Shown: piece after piece, positions 16,887 through 25,220 of the stretch
Position numbering within the stretch: the stretch's first letter is position 1
Layout: every line of letters begins with the position of its first letter
Origin: Comamonas sp. lk
Lineage (GTDB): Bacteria > Pseudomonadota > Gammaproteobacteria > Burkholderiales > Burkholderiaceae_C
DNA length: 41,132 nucleotides
Direction: 5' to 3'
Assembly: GCA_945901215.1 (NCBI GenBank)
Contig: CAMDKE010000001.1
Location: forward strand, 1 to 41,132
The notes under the pieces: generated by a model
Seen by the model: the letters and a program-made list of their open reading frames with translations, nothing else
Databases searched by the model: none
Told to the model about the DNA's origin: nothing
Translations under genes and position numbers: made by a program

Positions 16887-17633
16887 ATGACGCTTCCTGT
16901 ACCCTCTCCCGACCCGACCCCCAGCGCCGCCGCGTCCACCCAGGATGTGCTCTTGTTTGCGATGGCTGCTTTGCTGGAGCGGCGCGACGCGGACACCCCT
17001 CAGCACCTGCTGCGCATGCAGTCGTATGTGACGGTTTTGGTGCAGGTGCTGGGCCAGCAAGCCGCTTTTGCTGCCACCCTCAGCCCCTCCTATGTTGCGC
17101 AGTTAATGCGAGCGGTGCTGGTGTATGACATCGGCACGCTGGCCATTGCAGAGCGGGTATTGCTCAAGCCCGGCCGGTACAACCAAGAGGACCGCCTGGC
17201 CATGCAAAGCCACACGGTGCGCGGCCATGATGCCTTGGAACAGGCCGAAAAAATGCTGGGCTACGCCGACCCTGGCGCACAGATTGCCAAAGAGCTTGCA
17301 CTGTCGCACCACGAGCACTGGAACGGCCAGGGCTACCCCAACCAGCTGCACGGCCAGGCCATTCCCCTGTCTGCGCGTCTGGTGGCGGTGGCTGATGTGT
17401 ACGACGCCATGGTCAGCCACAAGGTCTACAAGGCCGGCGTTTCGCATGCGCAGGCTGTGGCCCAAATCGCCGCTGAGCGGGGCGGCCAGTTCGACCCCGA
17501 TGTGGTGGATGCATTCGTAGAGCATGCCGATGCGTTTGACGCAATCGCCAAGCGCCACGCCGACAGCGACCTGGACATGCAGCACAAGATGGAGTACTTG
17601 GCCACCGCCGTGGCAGAGACCGTGAACGCATAA
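16887..17633 (+). CDS. Degenerate HD-GYP domain protein
   Basis: A 248-residue cytoplasmic protein with an HD-GYP domain, a family that hydrolyses cyclic di-GMP. The helix T..H..RMQSY has its ligand His at 40, and H109, H114 and the HHEHWNGQGYP block (141-151) with GYP are intact. The eponymous HD pair is instead Y80-D81, in YDIGT where HDIGK is expected, so one metal ligand and the usual Lys are missing. It may be a c-di-GMP sensor, or have lost activity. ATG 16887 starts two bases after the upstream stop; a terminator-like stem follows at 17663-17676. Confidence 0.85.
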   Translation: MTLPVPSPDPTPSAAASTQDVLLFAMAALLERRDADTPQHLLRMQSYVTVLVQVLGQQAAFAATLSPSYVAQLMRAVLVYDIGTLAIAERVLLKPGRYNQEDRLAMQSHTVRGHDALEQAEKMLGYADPGAQIAKELALSHHEHWNGQGYPNQLHGQAIPLSARLVAVADVYDAMVSHKVYKAGVSHAQAVAQIAAERGGQFDPDVVDAFVEHADAFDAIAKRHADSDLDMQHKMEYLATAVAETVNA

Positions 17634-17662
17634 GAACGCAGGCCACTGCTGTTAGCCCGCCC

Positions 17663-17685
17663 CTCCCGCGAGGGAGCCCATCCCT
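17663..17685 (+). terminator. Possible weak terminator after the HD-GYP gene
   Basis: CTCCC-GCGA-GGGAG stem (17663-17676) with a GCGA loop, followed after nine bases by T6 (TATTTTTTG). The stem is only 5 bp, so this is tentative. It would separate the parA-to-HD-GYP cluster from the adenosyltransferase gene. Confidence 0.35.
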
Positions 17686-17707
17686 ATTTTTTGAAAGACC
17701 CCAGCCC

Positions 17708-18280
17708 ATGGCCAACCGCCTGACACAAATCGCCACCCGCACCGGAGACAACGGAACCACCGGCTTGGGCGACAACACCCGGGTTTCCAAAAACAGCCTG
17801 CGGGTGCACGCCATGGGCGATGTTGACGAGCTGAACTGCCACATTGGCGTGCTGCTGTGCGAGACCATGCCCGATGCCGTGCGAAGCCTGTTGGTTGAGA
17901 TCCAGCACCAGTTGTTTAACCTGGGCGGCGAACTCTCGATTCCCGGCTTTGAGCTGCTCAAAATGGACGCAGTGCTGGCGCTGGACCAGGCCTTAGAGCG
18001 GCACAACCAAGACTTGCCCAAGCTGCAAGAATTTATCTTGCCCGCAGGCAACCGGGCCGCATCCCTGGCCCATGTGTGCCGCACGGTGGCACGCCGGGCC
18101 GAGCGCGCCGTAGTGGCGCTTGGAAACGAGGAGGCGCTCAAAGAGGCGCCACGCCAATACCTTAACCGCCTGTCGGACCTGATGTTTGTGTTGGCGCGGG
18201 TTTTGAACCGCCACCGCAGCGACGGCAGCCAGGGCGACGACGTGTACTGGAAGAGCGAGCGCCTGGCGCGTCAAACTTAG
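17708..18280 (+). CDS. PduO-type cob(I)alamin adenosyltransferase
   Basis: A 190-residue enzyme that transfers adenosyl from ATP to cob(I)alamin, giving adenosylcobalamin. The N-terminal ATP-binding motif TRTGDNGTTGLGDNTRVSK and the C-terminal CRTVARRAERAVVAL helix are both diagnostic of the PduO/MMAB family. GAAAG lies about 12 bases before the ATG. Its stop overlaps by four bases with the stop of the TPR gene on the opposite strand. There are no B12-dependent mutase genes nearby, so the user enzyme is elsewhere. Confidence 0.93.
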   Translation: MANRLTQIATRTGDNGTTGLGDNTRVSKNSLRVHAMGDVDELNCHIGVLLCETMPDAVRSLLVEIQHQLFNLGGELSIPGFELLKMDAVLALDQALERHNQDLPKLQEFILPAGNRAASLAHVCRTVARRAERAVVALGNEEALKEAPRQYLNRLSDLMFVLARVLNRHRSDGSQGDDVYWKSERLARQT

Positions 18281-19959
18281 GCCATCAAGGCCAACACGTC
18301 GGCGCGCACCGCAGCCAGGGGCGCTGACCAGTCGCGGGGCGTGCTTTGGCGGTACAGGCGTGCGCTGGGGTACCAGGGCGAGTCGCTTCGGTCCATCAGC
18401 CAGCGCCAGTCGGGCAAATACGGCAGCAAGACCCAGGTCGGCCGCGCCAGCGCACCGCTTAAATGGGCCACGCTGGTGTCCACCGAAATCACCACATCCA
18501 TGCACGCGCACAGGGCAGCTGTGTCTGAAAAACTGCCAATCACCGGACCAAAATGGGCCAGCCCGGCATGCTCCAAGGCCGCTTGGTCGCTGGCGCGCAC
18601 CTCTTTTTGTAGGCTGACGTACTGAGCGCCATCGGGCAGGGCGCCCATGAGCGTAGCCAAGGCCAGGCTGCGGTTGTGGTCGTCTTTGTGGCTGGGGCTG
18701 CCGCTCCACACCAAGCCCACCCGCAGGCGGGTTTTTGGCCCCAGGCGCTGGCTCCATGTTGCCTGGTCGCCGGCGCGTGCGCGCAGGTAGGGTACTGCCG
18801 CTGGCACCGACGCCAAGTCGGTTCCCAGCGCCACCGGCAGGCTCAGCAAGGGGCAAACCAAGTCAAACGGCGGTAGCGCATCGCCTTGGCGCACCAGGGT
18901 GGCCACGCCCTCCAAACCAGTGAACAGGTCCAACAGGGCCGGCTCTGCCTCCAAAACCACGTGTGCGCCCAGATCGGCCGCGGCCTTGGCATAGCGCACA
19001 AATTGCAGTGTGTCGCCCAAACCCTGTTCCGGGTGCAGCAAAACGGTTTTGCCCGCCACCGGCACGTCGCCAAGCCACAGGGGCTGGGGAAAGTGGCGGT
19101 CAATGGCCGCAAAGGCCGCCGTTTTCCAGCGCCACTGGTAGCCGGCAAAACCGGCGCGCAAATCACCTTTGAGCAGCAAGGTAAGTGCCTTGTTCCACTG
19201 TGCATCGGCGTAGCCCGGGTCTAGCGCCAGCGCCTGTTCGCAGCTGGCCAACGCCTCGTTCAGGCGGTGCAGGTGTTTGAGCGCCACGCTGCGGTTGCTA
19301 TAGGCCAGCAGGTAGTGGGGTTTGAGTGCCAGCGCGCGGTCGTAGCTGGCAAGTGCCTGGCCATAGTCCCCGGCCGCCTGGTGGGCATTGCCCAAATTCA
19401 GATGCGTGGATGCCGCTTGCGGGTCCAGTGCCAGGGATTGCCCCAGGCTGTCGATGGCCGCGTCCACCCGCCCCAGCGCAAGCAAGGCGTTGCCGCGAAA
19501 GCCCAGTGCCTCGGCGTTCTGGGGCGTGAGGGCAAGGGTTTGCTCATAGCCCGCCAGCGCCTCGCTCCAGCGCCCCAGCTCACCCAGGGCGCTGGCACGG
19601 TCACACAACGCCGCAGCGTAATCGGGCTGGTGCACCAGCGCCTGGTCAAAGCACTCGATGCCGGCGGCGAACTGTTGGAGCTGGCACATGGCAACGCCCA
19701 AACCGTAGTAGGCAGCGTGGCTTGCCGGCCTAACCTCTAAAGCGCGGCAAAACGCTTCGACGGCGGCGTTTGCCTGCTGGTTCTTTGACTGAACCACGCC
19801 CAACAAGACCAGTGCATCAAAATGCCCTGGGTCCTGGGCCAGGATGACCTCACATGCCGCGCGACCTTGCTCTAACTGGTTGTCGGCCACCAGTGCACGC
19901 GCGGTTTGAAGCTGTGCTTTCAGGGCGTCGTGTGACAAAGCAGTCGGTTCCATGTTCAT
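18277..19959 (-). CDS. TPR repeat protein with glycosyltransferase family 9-like C-terminus
   Basis: A 560-residue protein. Residues 1 to about 250 are tandem tetratricopeptide repeats, with recurrent DPQAASTHLNLGNAHQAAGD and ALKPHYLLAYSNRSVALKHL-like units. The C-terminal third matches the nucleotide-sugar glycosyltransferase fold of the GT9/heptosyltransferase-like group: RVGLVWSGSPSHKDDHNRSL and DVVISVDTSVAHLSGALARP. Proteins of this architecture are common and lack a defined acceptor; a role in glycan or protein glycosylation is an inference. It overlaps the adenosyltransferase by four bases at the 3' ends. Confidence 0.82.
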   Translation of the reverse strand: MNMEPTALSHDALKAQLQTARALVADNQLEQGRAACEVILAQDPGHFDALVLLGVVQSKNQQANAAVEAFCRALEVRPASHAAYYGLGVAMCQLQQFAAGIECFDQALVHQPDYAAALCDRASALGELGRWSEALAGYEQTLALTPQNAEALGFRGNALLALGRVDAAIDSLGQSLALDPQAASTHLNLGNAHQAAGDYGQALASYDRALALKPHYLLAYSNRSVALKHLHRLNEALASCEQALALDPGYADAQWNKALTLLLKGDLRAGFAGYQWRWKTAAFAAIDRHFPQPLWLGDVPVAGKTVLLHPEQGLGDTLQFVRYAKAAADLGAHVVLEAEPALLDLFTGLEGVATLVRQGDALPPFDLVCPLLSLPVALGTDLASVPAAVPYLRARAGDQATWSQRLGPKTRLRVGLVWSGSPSHKDDHNRSLALATLMGALPDGAQYVSLQKEVRASDQAALEHAGLAHFGPVIGSFSDTAALCACMDVVISVDTSVAHLSGALARPTWVLLPYLPDWRWLMDRSDSPWYPSARLYRQSTPRDWSAPLAAVRADVLALMA

Positions 19960-19988
19960 CAGGTCGGGCTGGTCATTCCAAGTGCGGG

Positions 19989-21662
19989 CTAATTGGCGTA
20001 ATAAACGAATGCGTCGCCCGGTGTGACGCGGTCTTTGAGTGTCTTGTCAATACTAAAGGGCCCCTCGGCCAGCGAAGGCCACAAGGGCTTGGCCTGGCGG
20101 GCATTAAAGGCCAGCAAGTCGGCCTTCATGGTGGCTAGGCGCGCGCTTTGTTGCTTGGCCAGGTCGGTCTTCTCTCCCGGGTCGCTGGCCAGGTTGTAGA
20201 GCACATCTTGCTTGGGGCGCTGCATGACTTGCAGCTTCCAGTCGCCTTCGCGCATGGCCAGGTAGGTGTCGGTGCGCCAGAAAATCTGGCGGTGCGGCGC
20301 GTCGGCGCGCGTGCCTTGCAAAAAGGGCAAGAGGTTCACCCCGTCAATGGGCCTGTCCGGAGGCGGCTTGGCACCGGCCGCAGCCAGCGCTGTGCTAAAG
20401 ATGTCCATGTGGCTGATGGGCTGGGTGTAGCTGGCGCCTTGGGGCATGCCTTTGGGCCAGCGCATGAAAAAGGGCACGCGGATGCCGCCCTCATAAAACG
20501 TGGCCTTCCAGCCCCGGTAGGGCTTGTTCAGGTCGGGCACGCCGATGTAGTTCGCGCCGCCGTTGTCGGTGGTGAAGATGACCAGTGTGTTGTCGTCCAT
20601 TCCCTGGTCTTTGAGGTGCTGCAGCACGCGCCCGATGTTGCGGTCCAGCGATCGGATCATGGCGGCATAGACGCGCGTGGTGTGGTCCGGGATGTGGTCC
20701 AGCGCGTCGTAGTCTTCGCGGGTGGCTTGCAATGGCGTATGCGGCGCGTTGTAGGCCAGGTACATAAAGAAAGGCTGCGCTCGGTTGGCGTCCATGGCCT
20801 TGATGGCCTCGTCGGTCAAATAGTCCGTCATGTAGCGCGCCGGCTTGAAGGGCTGGCCGTCATTAAAGCGGATGCCCCAGGGGTGTGCCGCCCACAAAAA
20901 TTTGTCGATCGGGTCGAAGTCCTGCTTGGAGTTCACCACGTTGGGGGCGTTTTCAGGCAAAAACATGGACGCGCCATGCATCAGGGAGAGCGACTCGTCA
21001 AAGCCATGCGCATAGGCGCGAAATTGCGGGCTGTCGCCCAAATGCCATTTGCCCACGTGCAGGGTGCGGTAGCCCGCGCCCTTGAGTGAGCGCGCCAGCG
21101 TCACCTCGGTAGTGGGCAAGCCCATGTCCTCATAGGGAATCAAGTCGGCCTCACGCTCTGCGTGGTAAATCATGGGTCGTGCATCGCCGCCCGGGTTGGC
21201 CGCGGTCAGCACCTTCATAAACTGCTTGGGCGTGGGTGTGAACTCAAAGCCAAAGCGCGTCGGATAGCGCCCGGTCATCATGGCCGCGCGCGAGGGCGCA
21301 CAGGTGGCGTTGCCAGAATAACCCGCCAGAAAATCCACGCCCTGGCGCGCAATGGCGTCGATGTTTGGCGTGGGCACGCTGCCCCCAGCCACGCCGCCGC
21401 CGTGCAGCGTGATGTCGTTAAAACCCAGATCATCGGCCACGATCAGCAGCACATGGGGTGGCCGTGCGCCCGACAGCGTGGCGCCCGGTGCAGGCACGCG
21501 CCACACCACCTCTTGCGTGGGGCCGAAGTCTTTGCGGACGACGTATTTGACAAATAGCAGCATGACGCCGGGGCGCCCGCCTACGGCCCAAAACCCCAGG
21601 CCTGCGAGCAGCAGCAGGATGAGCAGGCCTTTGGCGGCTAGCGCGATGCGGTGTTTAAGCAT
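19989..21662 (-). CDS. Membrane-anchored type I sulfatase (arylsulfatase-like)
   Basis: A 557-residue protein with an N-terminal hydrophobic anchor (about 8-27). The metal-binding motif HVLLIVADDLGFNDITLHGG lies near 70-89. C121 lies in C-A-P-S-R, the site converted to formylglycine in type I sulfatases, followed by the expected TGRYP. Later motifs HVGKWHLG, YLAYNAPHTPLQ and FTTDNGG complete the active site. It likely hydrolyses a sulfate ester in the periplasm. The Cys type needs a formylglycine-generating enzyme, which is not in this window. It is 29 bases upstream of the TPR/GT gene, so co-transcription is possible. Confidence 0.88.
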   Translation of the reverse strand: MLKHRIALAAKGLLILLLLAGLGFWAVGGRPGVMLLFVKYVVRKDFGPTQEVVWRVPAPGATLSGARPPHVLLIVADDLGFNDITLHGGGVAGGSVPTPNIDAIARQGVDFLAGYSGNATCAPSRAAMMTGRYPTRFGFEFTPTPKQFMKVLTAANPGGDARPMIYHAEREADLIPYEDMGLPTTEVTLARSLKGAGYRTLHVGKWHLGDSPQFRAYAHGFDESLSLMHGASMFLPENAPNVVNSKQDFDPIDKFLWAAHPWGIRFNDGQPFKPARYMTDYLTDEAIKAMDANRAQPFFMYLAYNAPHTPLQATREDYDALDHIPDHTTRVYAAMIRSLDRNIGRVLQHLKDQGMDDNTLVIFTTDNGGANYIGVPDLNKPYRGWKATFYEGGIRVPFFMRWPKGMPQGASYTQPISHMDIFSTALAAAGAKPPPDRPIDGVNLLPFLQGTRADAPHRQIFWRTDTYLAMREGDWKLQVMQRPKQDVLYNLASDPGEKTDLAKQQSARLATMKADLLAFNARQAKPLWPSLAEGPFSIDKTLKDRVTPGDAFVYYAN

Positions 21663-21735
21663 GGACGGGCCTCCAGGGCATTGGTGGTAAGGGCGAAGCG
21701 TCGGGCACGGGCAGTGTGTGGGTGCGGTGTCGCAT

Positions 21736-22158
21736 TTAGCGCGGCGCCAAAATCGCCATGGTGATGCGCGAGATGCAAGTCATGTCGCCTGCTTCGTCGC
21801 GCAACTCGATCTGCCACACATGGGTCGAGCGCCCCCGGTGCACGGGTCGCGCAGTACCGGTAACCCAGCCGCTGGTAACACCTTTGAGGTGGTTGGCATT
21901 GATGTCCAAACCCACGGCGCGGTAGCCCACCGGGGTGGAAAACGCGGCGCCGCAAGAGCCCAGGGTCTCCGCCAGCACCACCGACACGCCGCCGTGCAGC
22001 AAGCCGTAGGGTTGGCGTGTGCGTGCGTCCACCGGCACACGGCCGACGATGTAGTCGTCCCCCACCTCCACAAACTCAATTCCCAAATGGGTGTCGGCGG
22101 TGTTGGCCGTGCCTTGGGTGAGGATTTCTACGGAGACCGGCTTTTGCCAAATGCGCAC
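21736..22158 (-). CDS. Hotdog-fold thioesterase (PaaI/YdiI type)
   Basis: A 140-residue hotdog-fold protein with the catalytic core YGLLHGGVSVVLAETLGS (HGG and the Glu nucleophile/base) of the PaaI/EntH/YdiI group, which hydrolyses aromatic acyl-CoA thioesters. The C-terminal part (HLKGVTSGWVTGTARPVHRGR) is the expected CoA-binding face. The chosen start (MRIWQKPVSVEILTQ) is the only good one. It stands alone, between the sulfatase and the homocysteine S-methyltransferase-like gene, and its physiological substrate cannot be read. Confidence 0.85.
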   Translation of the reverse strand: MRIWQKPVSVEILTQGTANTADTHLGIEFVEVGDDYIVGRVPVDARTRQPYGLLHGGVSVVLAETLGSCGAAFSTPVGYRAVGLDINANHLKGVTSGWVTGTARPVHRGRSTHVWQIELRDEAGDMTCISRITMAILAPR

Positions 22159-22218
22159 GGCGCCATCCTTTGATCAAAAAGTGCCACTGTAGCCGCCCTT
22201 GACTGTGGTGGCAGTCGC

Positions 22219-23115
22219 TCAGGCGAAGTGGCGTGCCAGTTCGTCAATGTGCTGGGGCGAAATACCGCAGCAGCCGCCCACCAGGGTTGCACCCTGGTCT
22301 ACCCAGCGCTGCGCCCAGCCCACATAGGACAGCGGGTCGAGGTCGTCGCGGATGTCCAGAATCACCGCGTTGGCCGTGGCCTTTTTGGACTGCGCGGGAA
22401 AAGCATTGGCGTACACGCCGATGGCGATGTCCGATCCGGCCTGCGTCAGCGCCTGCTTGGCGGCCACCACGGCCGCCTCCATCACTTCGGGCTGGCTGCA
22501 GTTAAACAGCACGGCCTGGGCGCCGAGTGTCAGCGCCACGGCCACCGCTTGGCCGACCGGCTCGCCGGATCGCAGCACCGGCGTGTCGCCCTCGGGCTCG
22601 TCGTCTAAGGTGAAGGAGACCCACAGCGGCTTCGGGTTGCCATTCAACGCGGCATGCACCGCGCGGATTTCGGCAATGGAGCTTTGCGTCTCGGCCAGCC
22701 AGACGTCCACCGTGGCGTCCAGGCCCTCGATCAGTGCCTGGTGGATGCGCACCGAGGCCGCGTGCTCAAACAAATCAGGCCGGTAGGAGCCCAGCGCCGG
22801 GGGCAGCGAGCCTGCCACCGTCACCTTGTGGGGCGCGGCGTCGGCGCTGGCGCGGGCCAGTTCGCCTGAGAGGCGGGCCAGCGCCACGCCCTGGGCGTCA
22901 AAGCGCTCTTGCCCAATGTGAAACGGCACCACCGCGTAGCTGTTGGTGGTGATGAGCTGCGCCCCGCCTTGCACAAAGGCATCGTGCGCCTGGCGCACAA
23001 ACTGCGGCCCCTGCAGCAGCGCCAGCGCCGACCACTCGGGCTGCTGAAACGGCGCGCCCATGCGTTTGAGCTCGCGGCCCATGCCGCCGTCGAGGATGGT
23101 GATCTTGCTTGCCAT
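22219..23115 (-). CDS. Homocysteine S-methyltransferase family protein
   Basis: A 298-residue member of the zinc-dependent MmuM/BHMT family, which moves a methyl group from S-methylmethionine or betaine to homocysteine. The zinc ligands are visible: a Cys in VLFNCSQPEVM and the pair in LVGGCCGISPQHI. The start at ATG 23115 has GGAG about ten bases upstream; a TTG at 23130 is in frame but less likely. It is downstream of the PuuB-like gene by 117 bases on the same strand. The true methyl donor is not evident. Confidence 0.88.
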   Translation of the reverse strand: MASKITILDGGMGRELKRMGAPFQQPEWSALALLQGPQFVRQAHDAFVQGGAQLITTNSYAVVPFHIGQERFDAQGVALARLSGELARASADAAPHKVTVAGSLPPALGSYRPDLFEHAASVRIHQALIEGLDATVDVWLAETQSSIAEIRAVHAALNGNPKPLWVSFTLDDEPEGDTPVLRSGEPVGQAVAVALTLGAQAVLFNCSQPEVMEAAVVAAKQALTQAGSDIAIGVYANAFPAQSKKATANAVILDIRDDLDPLSYVGWAQRWVDQGATLVGGCCGISPQHIDELARHFA

Positions 23116-23232
23116 GTGCGGGGTCTCCAAAAAAACGGCGGGTTCTGGCGTGCGCAGGCGCCGTGCCGAACGGCTGCCCTTGCCTCCCGAGCCTAGCAGA
23201 CCCGAGCGCGCCGCCTGCTGGCCCCGCGTGCC

Positions 23233-24654
23233 TTACAACTCGTCCTGCATCCAGTACCACTTGTACAAAAAGAACTGCCCAAAACGGCGAAACGGCGCAA
23301 ACGCCTGCGAGCGCACCACATTGAACAGGTTGGGGTATTCCAGTGCCGAGTGGTAGATGGGCAGCTTGAACACGGCGTCATTTCCGTCCTTGCCCGCCAC
23401 CCGTTGCGCCAGGCGCTTGCCGGCCCAGGTAGAAAACGACACACCGTTGCCGCCATAGCCCAGTGCATGCCACACGGTTTGCGCCGGGTCGGGGCGGGTG
23501 ATGCGAGGCATCATGTCGTGGCTCACGTCCACCCAGCCCCACCAGGAGTGCTCGATTTCAATGCCGGCCAGTGGCGGAAACTTGCGCGCAATCGCATCGG
23601 TCAGCAGCTTCAAGTGGCCGGGGTCTTGCGCATCCGCCCCGCTAATTGAACTCCGGCTGCCCAGTTGCAGGCGCTTGTCGGGCAAGAGGCGGTAATAAAA
23701 GCGCAGCGTGCGCGTGTCGGTCAAAAAGGTTTGCGAGCGAAAGTTGGTGGCGGCCAGTTCAGCGGCCGTTAACACCCGCGTGGTCACCGAGTTGGACAGG
23801 ATCGGCAGTATCTTGTCCTTGAGCATGGGGTTCAGCGCCTGGCTGGTGTAACCACCGGTGCACACCGCCACACGCTTGGCCCGCACCACGCCGCCGGGGG
23901 TTTGCAGGTGGTGCACGCCGCCCACGGTTTGCCAGCCTTGCACCGGGCTGGCCGTGTGCACTTTTACGCCCAGCGCCCGCGCCTTGCGCATCAGGCCAAA
24001 GGTGAACTTGAGCGGGTGCACGCCCACGCCTTCGGGCTCCCACATGGCCGCATGGGCGTCGCGCTCGTCGCAATATTGTTCGCGCAACTCAGGCGCCGAC
24101 AGCATCTTGGCCTGGTAGCCAAAGATGTCGCGCCGCACCCGGGTTTGCTCTTCCAGGTAGGCCACTTTTTCCTTGCGATGCGCCACGTACAAATGGCCGC
24201 CGTCAAAAGCGTCGCAGTCGATCTCCCGGGTGAGCGCCTTGAAGTTCTCAAAGCCGGTGCGGATTTCGGTGTCCAGCGCTTTGGCCGTGTCCAAGCCCCA
24301 GCGCGCTATCCACTGCGAGCGCGTTAGCCGCCCGCTGGCGTTTTGGCCCTGGCCGCCGCTGCGACTCGAACACCCCCAGGCGGTCTGGTTGGCTTCCAGC
24401 ACCACGGCGCTGATGCCATGGTCTTGCGCCAGGTACAGCGCGGTAGACATGCCCGTCGAGCCCGAGCCGATGACCGCCACATCCACGTCCAAGTCGTGCG
24501 CCACCGGGCCGTCGTCCTCGGGCGGCGTGCCCGCACTGGCAACCCAGTAAGTGGGGGCGTAGTCGCGCCCCGCGCCGGGGTTGGCAGCTACCAGCGGATC
24601 GTATCGGGGGTCGTAGCGGGTGTCGCCACCCTGGGTGTGCAAGGCGGTAGGCAT
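23233..24654 (-). CDS. FAD-dependent amine oxidoreductase (gamma-glutamylputrescine oxidase-like)
   Basis: A 473-residue DAO-type flavoprotein, with the dinucleotide-binding motif VAVIGSGSTGMSTALYLAQ (about 58-76), an ELAATNFR region and the C-terminal WGWVDVSHDMMPRITR block typical of PuuB-like and sarcosine/proline oxidase-type enzymes. It likely oxidises a secondary amine or amino acid. The N-terminus has a repeated RYDP motif. It starts 14 bases after the SnoaL-like stop on the same strand; together with the divergent MocR gene this suggests a regulated amine catabolic unit. The exact substrate is not determinable. Confidence 0.85.
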   Translation of the reverse strand: MPTALHTQGGDTRYDPRYDPLVAANPGAGRDYAPTYWVASAGTPPEDDGPVAHDLDVDVAVIGSGSTGMSTALYLAQDHGISAVVLEANQTAWGCSSRSGGQGQNASGRLTRSQWIARWGLDTAKALDTEIRTGFENFKALTREIDCDAFDGGHLYVAHRKEKVAYLEEQTRVRRDIFGYQAKMLSAPELREQYCDERDAHAAMWEPEGVGVHPLKFTFGLMRKARALGVKVHTASPVQGWQTVGGVHHLQTPGGVVRAKRVAVCTGGYTSQALNPMLKDKILPILSNSVTTRVLTAAELAATNFRSQTFLTDTRTLRFYYRLLPDKRLQLGSRSSISGADAQDPGHLKLLTDAIARKFPPLAGIEIEHSWWGWVDVSHDMMPRITRPDPAQTVWHALGYGGNGVSFSTWAGKRLAQRVAGKDGNDAVFKLPIYHSALEYPNLFNVVRSQAFAPFRRFGQFFLYKWYWMQDEL

Positions 24655-24668
24655 GGCGGCGCGCCCAA

Positions 24669-25064
24669 CTAGGTAAGGGCGGGCAAGTTGGGGCGGGCTT
24701 TGCGGAACGCGTTTTTCACCGCAATCTTGCCGTCCTTAAAGGTGAAGATGTCCACGCCATCGGTTTCCACGCGCGTGCCGTCGGCGGCGGTGCCGGTAAA
24801 CGTCCATTGCGAGACGCCAAAGTCGCCTTGCACAAAATGCACGCCCTTGCGCCACTGCGCGTCCGGCAAGGTGGCCCAGGCGCCAGCAAACGCCTTGGCA
24901 ACCGCCTCACGGCCGACGTGGCGGGCGCCACAGGCGTCCGGTCCGCCGGCGGTCATGAATACGCAGTCATCGCTCATGAAAGACATCAGGGCGTCCACAT
25001 CGTGGCGGTTCCAGGCGTCGCTAAAGGCGGCCAGGGTGGATTCGGTAACGGTGGCGGTGGTCAA
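24669..25064 (-). CDS. SnoaL-like (NTF2 fold) protein
   Basis: About 131 residues with the SnoaL/NTF2-like fold: FSDAWNRHDVDALMSFMSDDCVF early, then GREAVAKAFAGAWATLPDAQW, and a C-terminal VDIFTFKDGKIAVKNAFRK. Family members are small isomerases, hydrolases or ligand-binding proteins. The start is probably TTG at 25064 (MTTATVTEST) with GGAG just upstream, since no ATG lies further up in frame; a TTG at 25091 is also possible. It is first in an apparent operon with the PuuB-like oxidoreductase, divergent from the MocR gene. Confidence 0.75.
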   Translation of the reverse strand: MTTATVTESTLAAFSDAWNRHDVDALMSFMSDDCVFMTAGGPDACGARHVGREAVAKAFAGAWATLPDAQWRKGVHFVQGDFGVSQWTFTGTAADGTRVETDGVDIFTFKDGKIAVKNAFRKARPNLPALT

Positions 25065-25126
25065 GGAGCGCTCCAGGTTGGTTGCAAACAAGCGTCGCAG
25101 GATAGGCCGCTTGGCACCATCAGGCT

Positions 25127-25196
25127 AGAGCCAGATGGGCAGATTCGGCCAAGCCAGCGGCAAGGCTGGCTTGGCCGCACTGGCTCTGCGTATACT
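25127..25196. promoter_or_regulatory. MocR-gene promoter with nested inverted repeats
   Basis: Between the divergent SnoaL-like and MocR genes lies a 13-base perfect inverted repeat (arms 25146-25158 and 25165-25177, spacer GGCAAG), enclosed by an 8-base outer repeat (AGAGCCAG 25127-25134 and CTGGCTCT 25180-25187). TATACT at 25191-25196 is a good -10 box for the MocR gene, immediately downstream of the outer arm. A repeat TTGGCACCA also occurs at 25111-25119 and 25200-25208. The layout suggests an operator, perhaps for autoregulation; who binds it is inference. Confidence 0.6.
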
Positions 25197-25220
25197 GGTT
25201 TGGCACCAGATTGCCCGACC

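Noticed and set aside
25111..25208. The two TTGGCACCA repeats as sigma-54 promoters
   Set aside because: The GC element is one base too close in both, so spacing does not fit sigma-54.
24807..25220. N-terminal extension of the MocR protein
   Set aside because: The extra residues antisense the SnoaL-like gene; the GntR domain begins only after the ATG at 25221.
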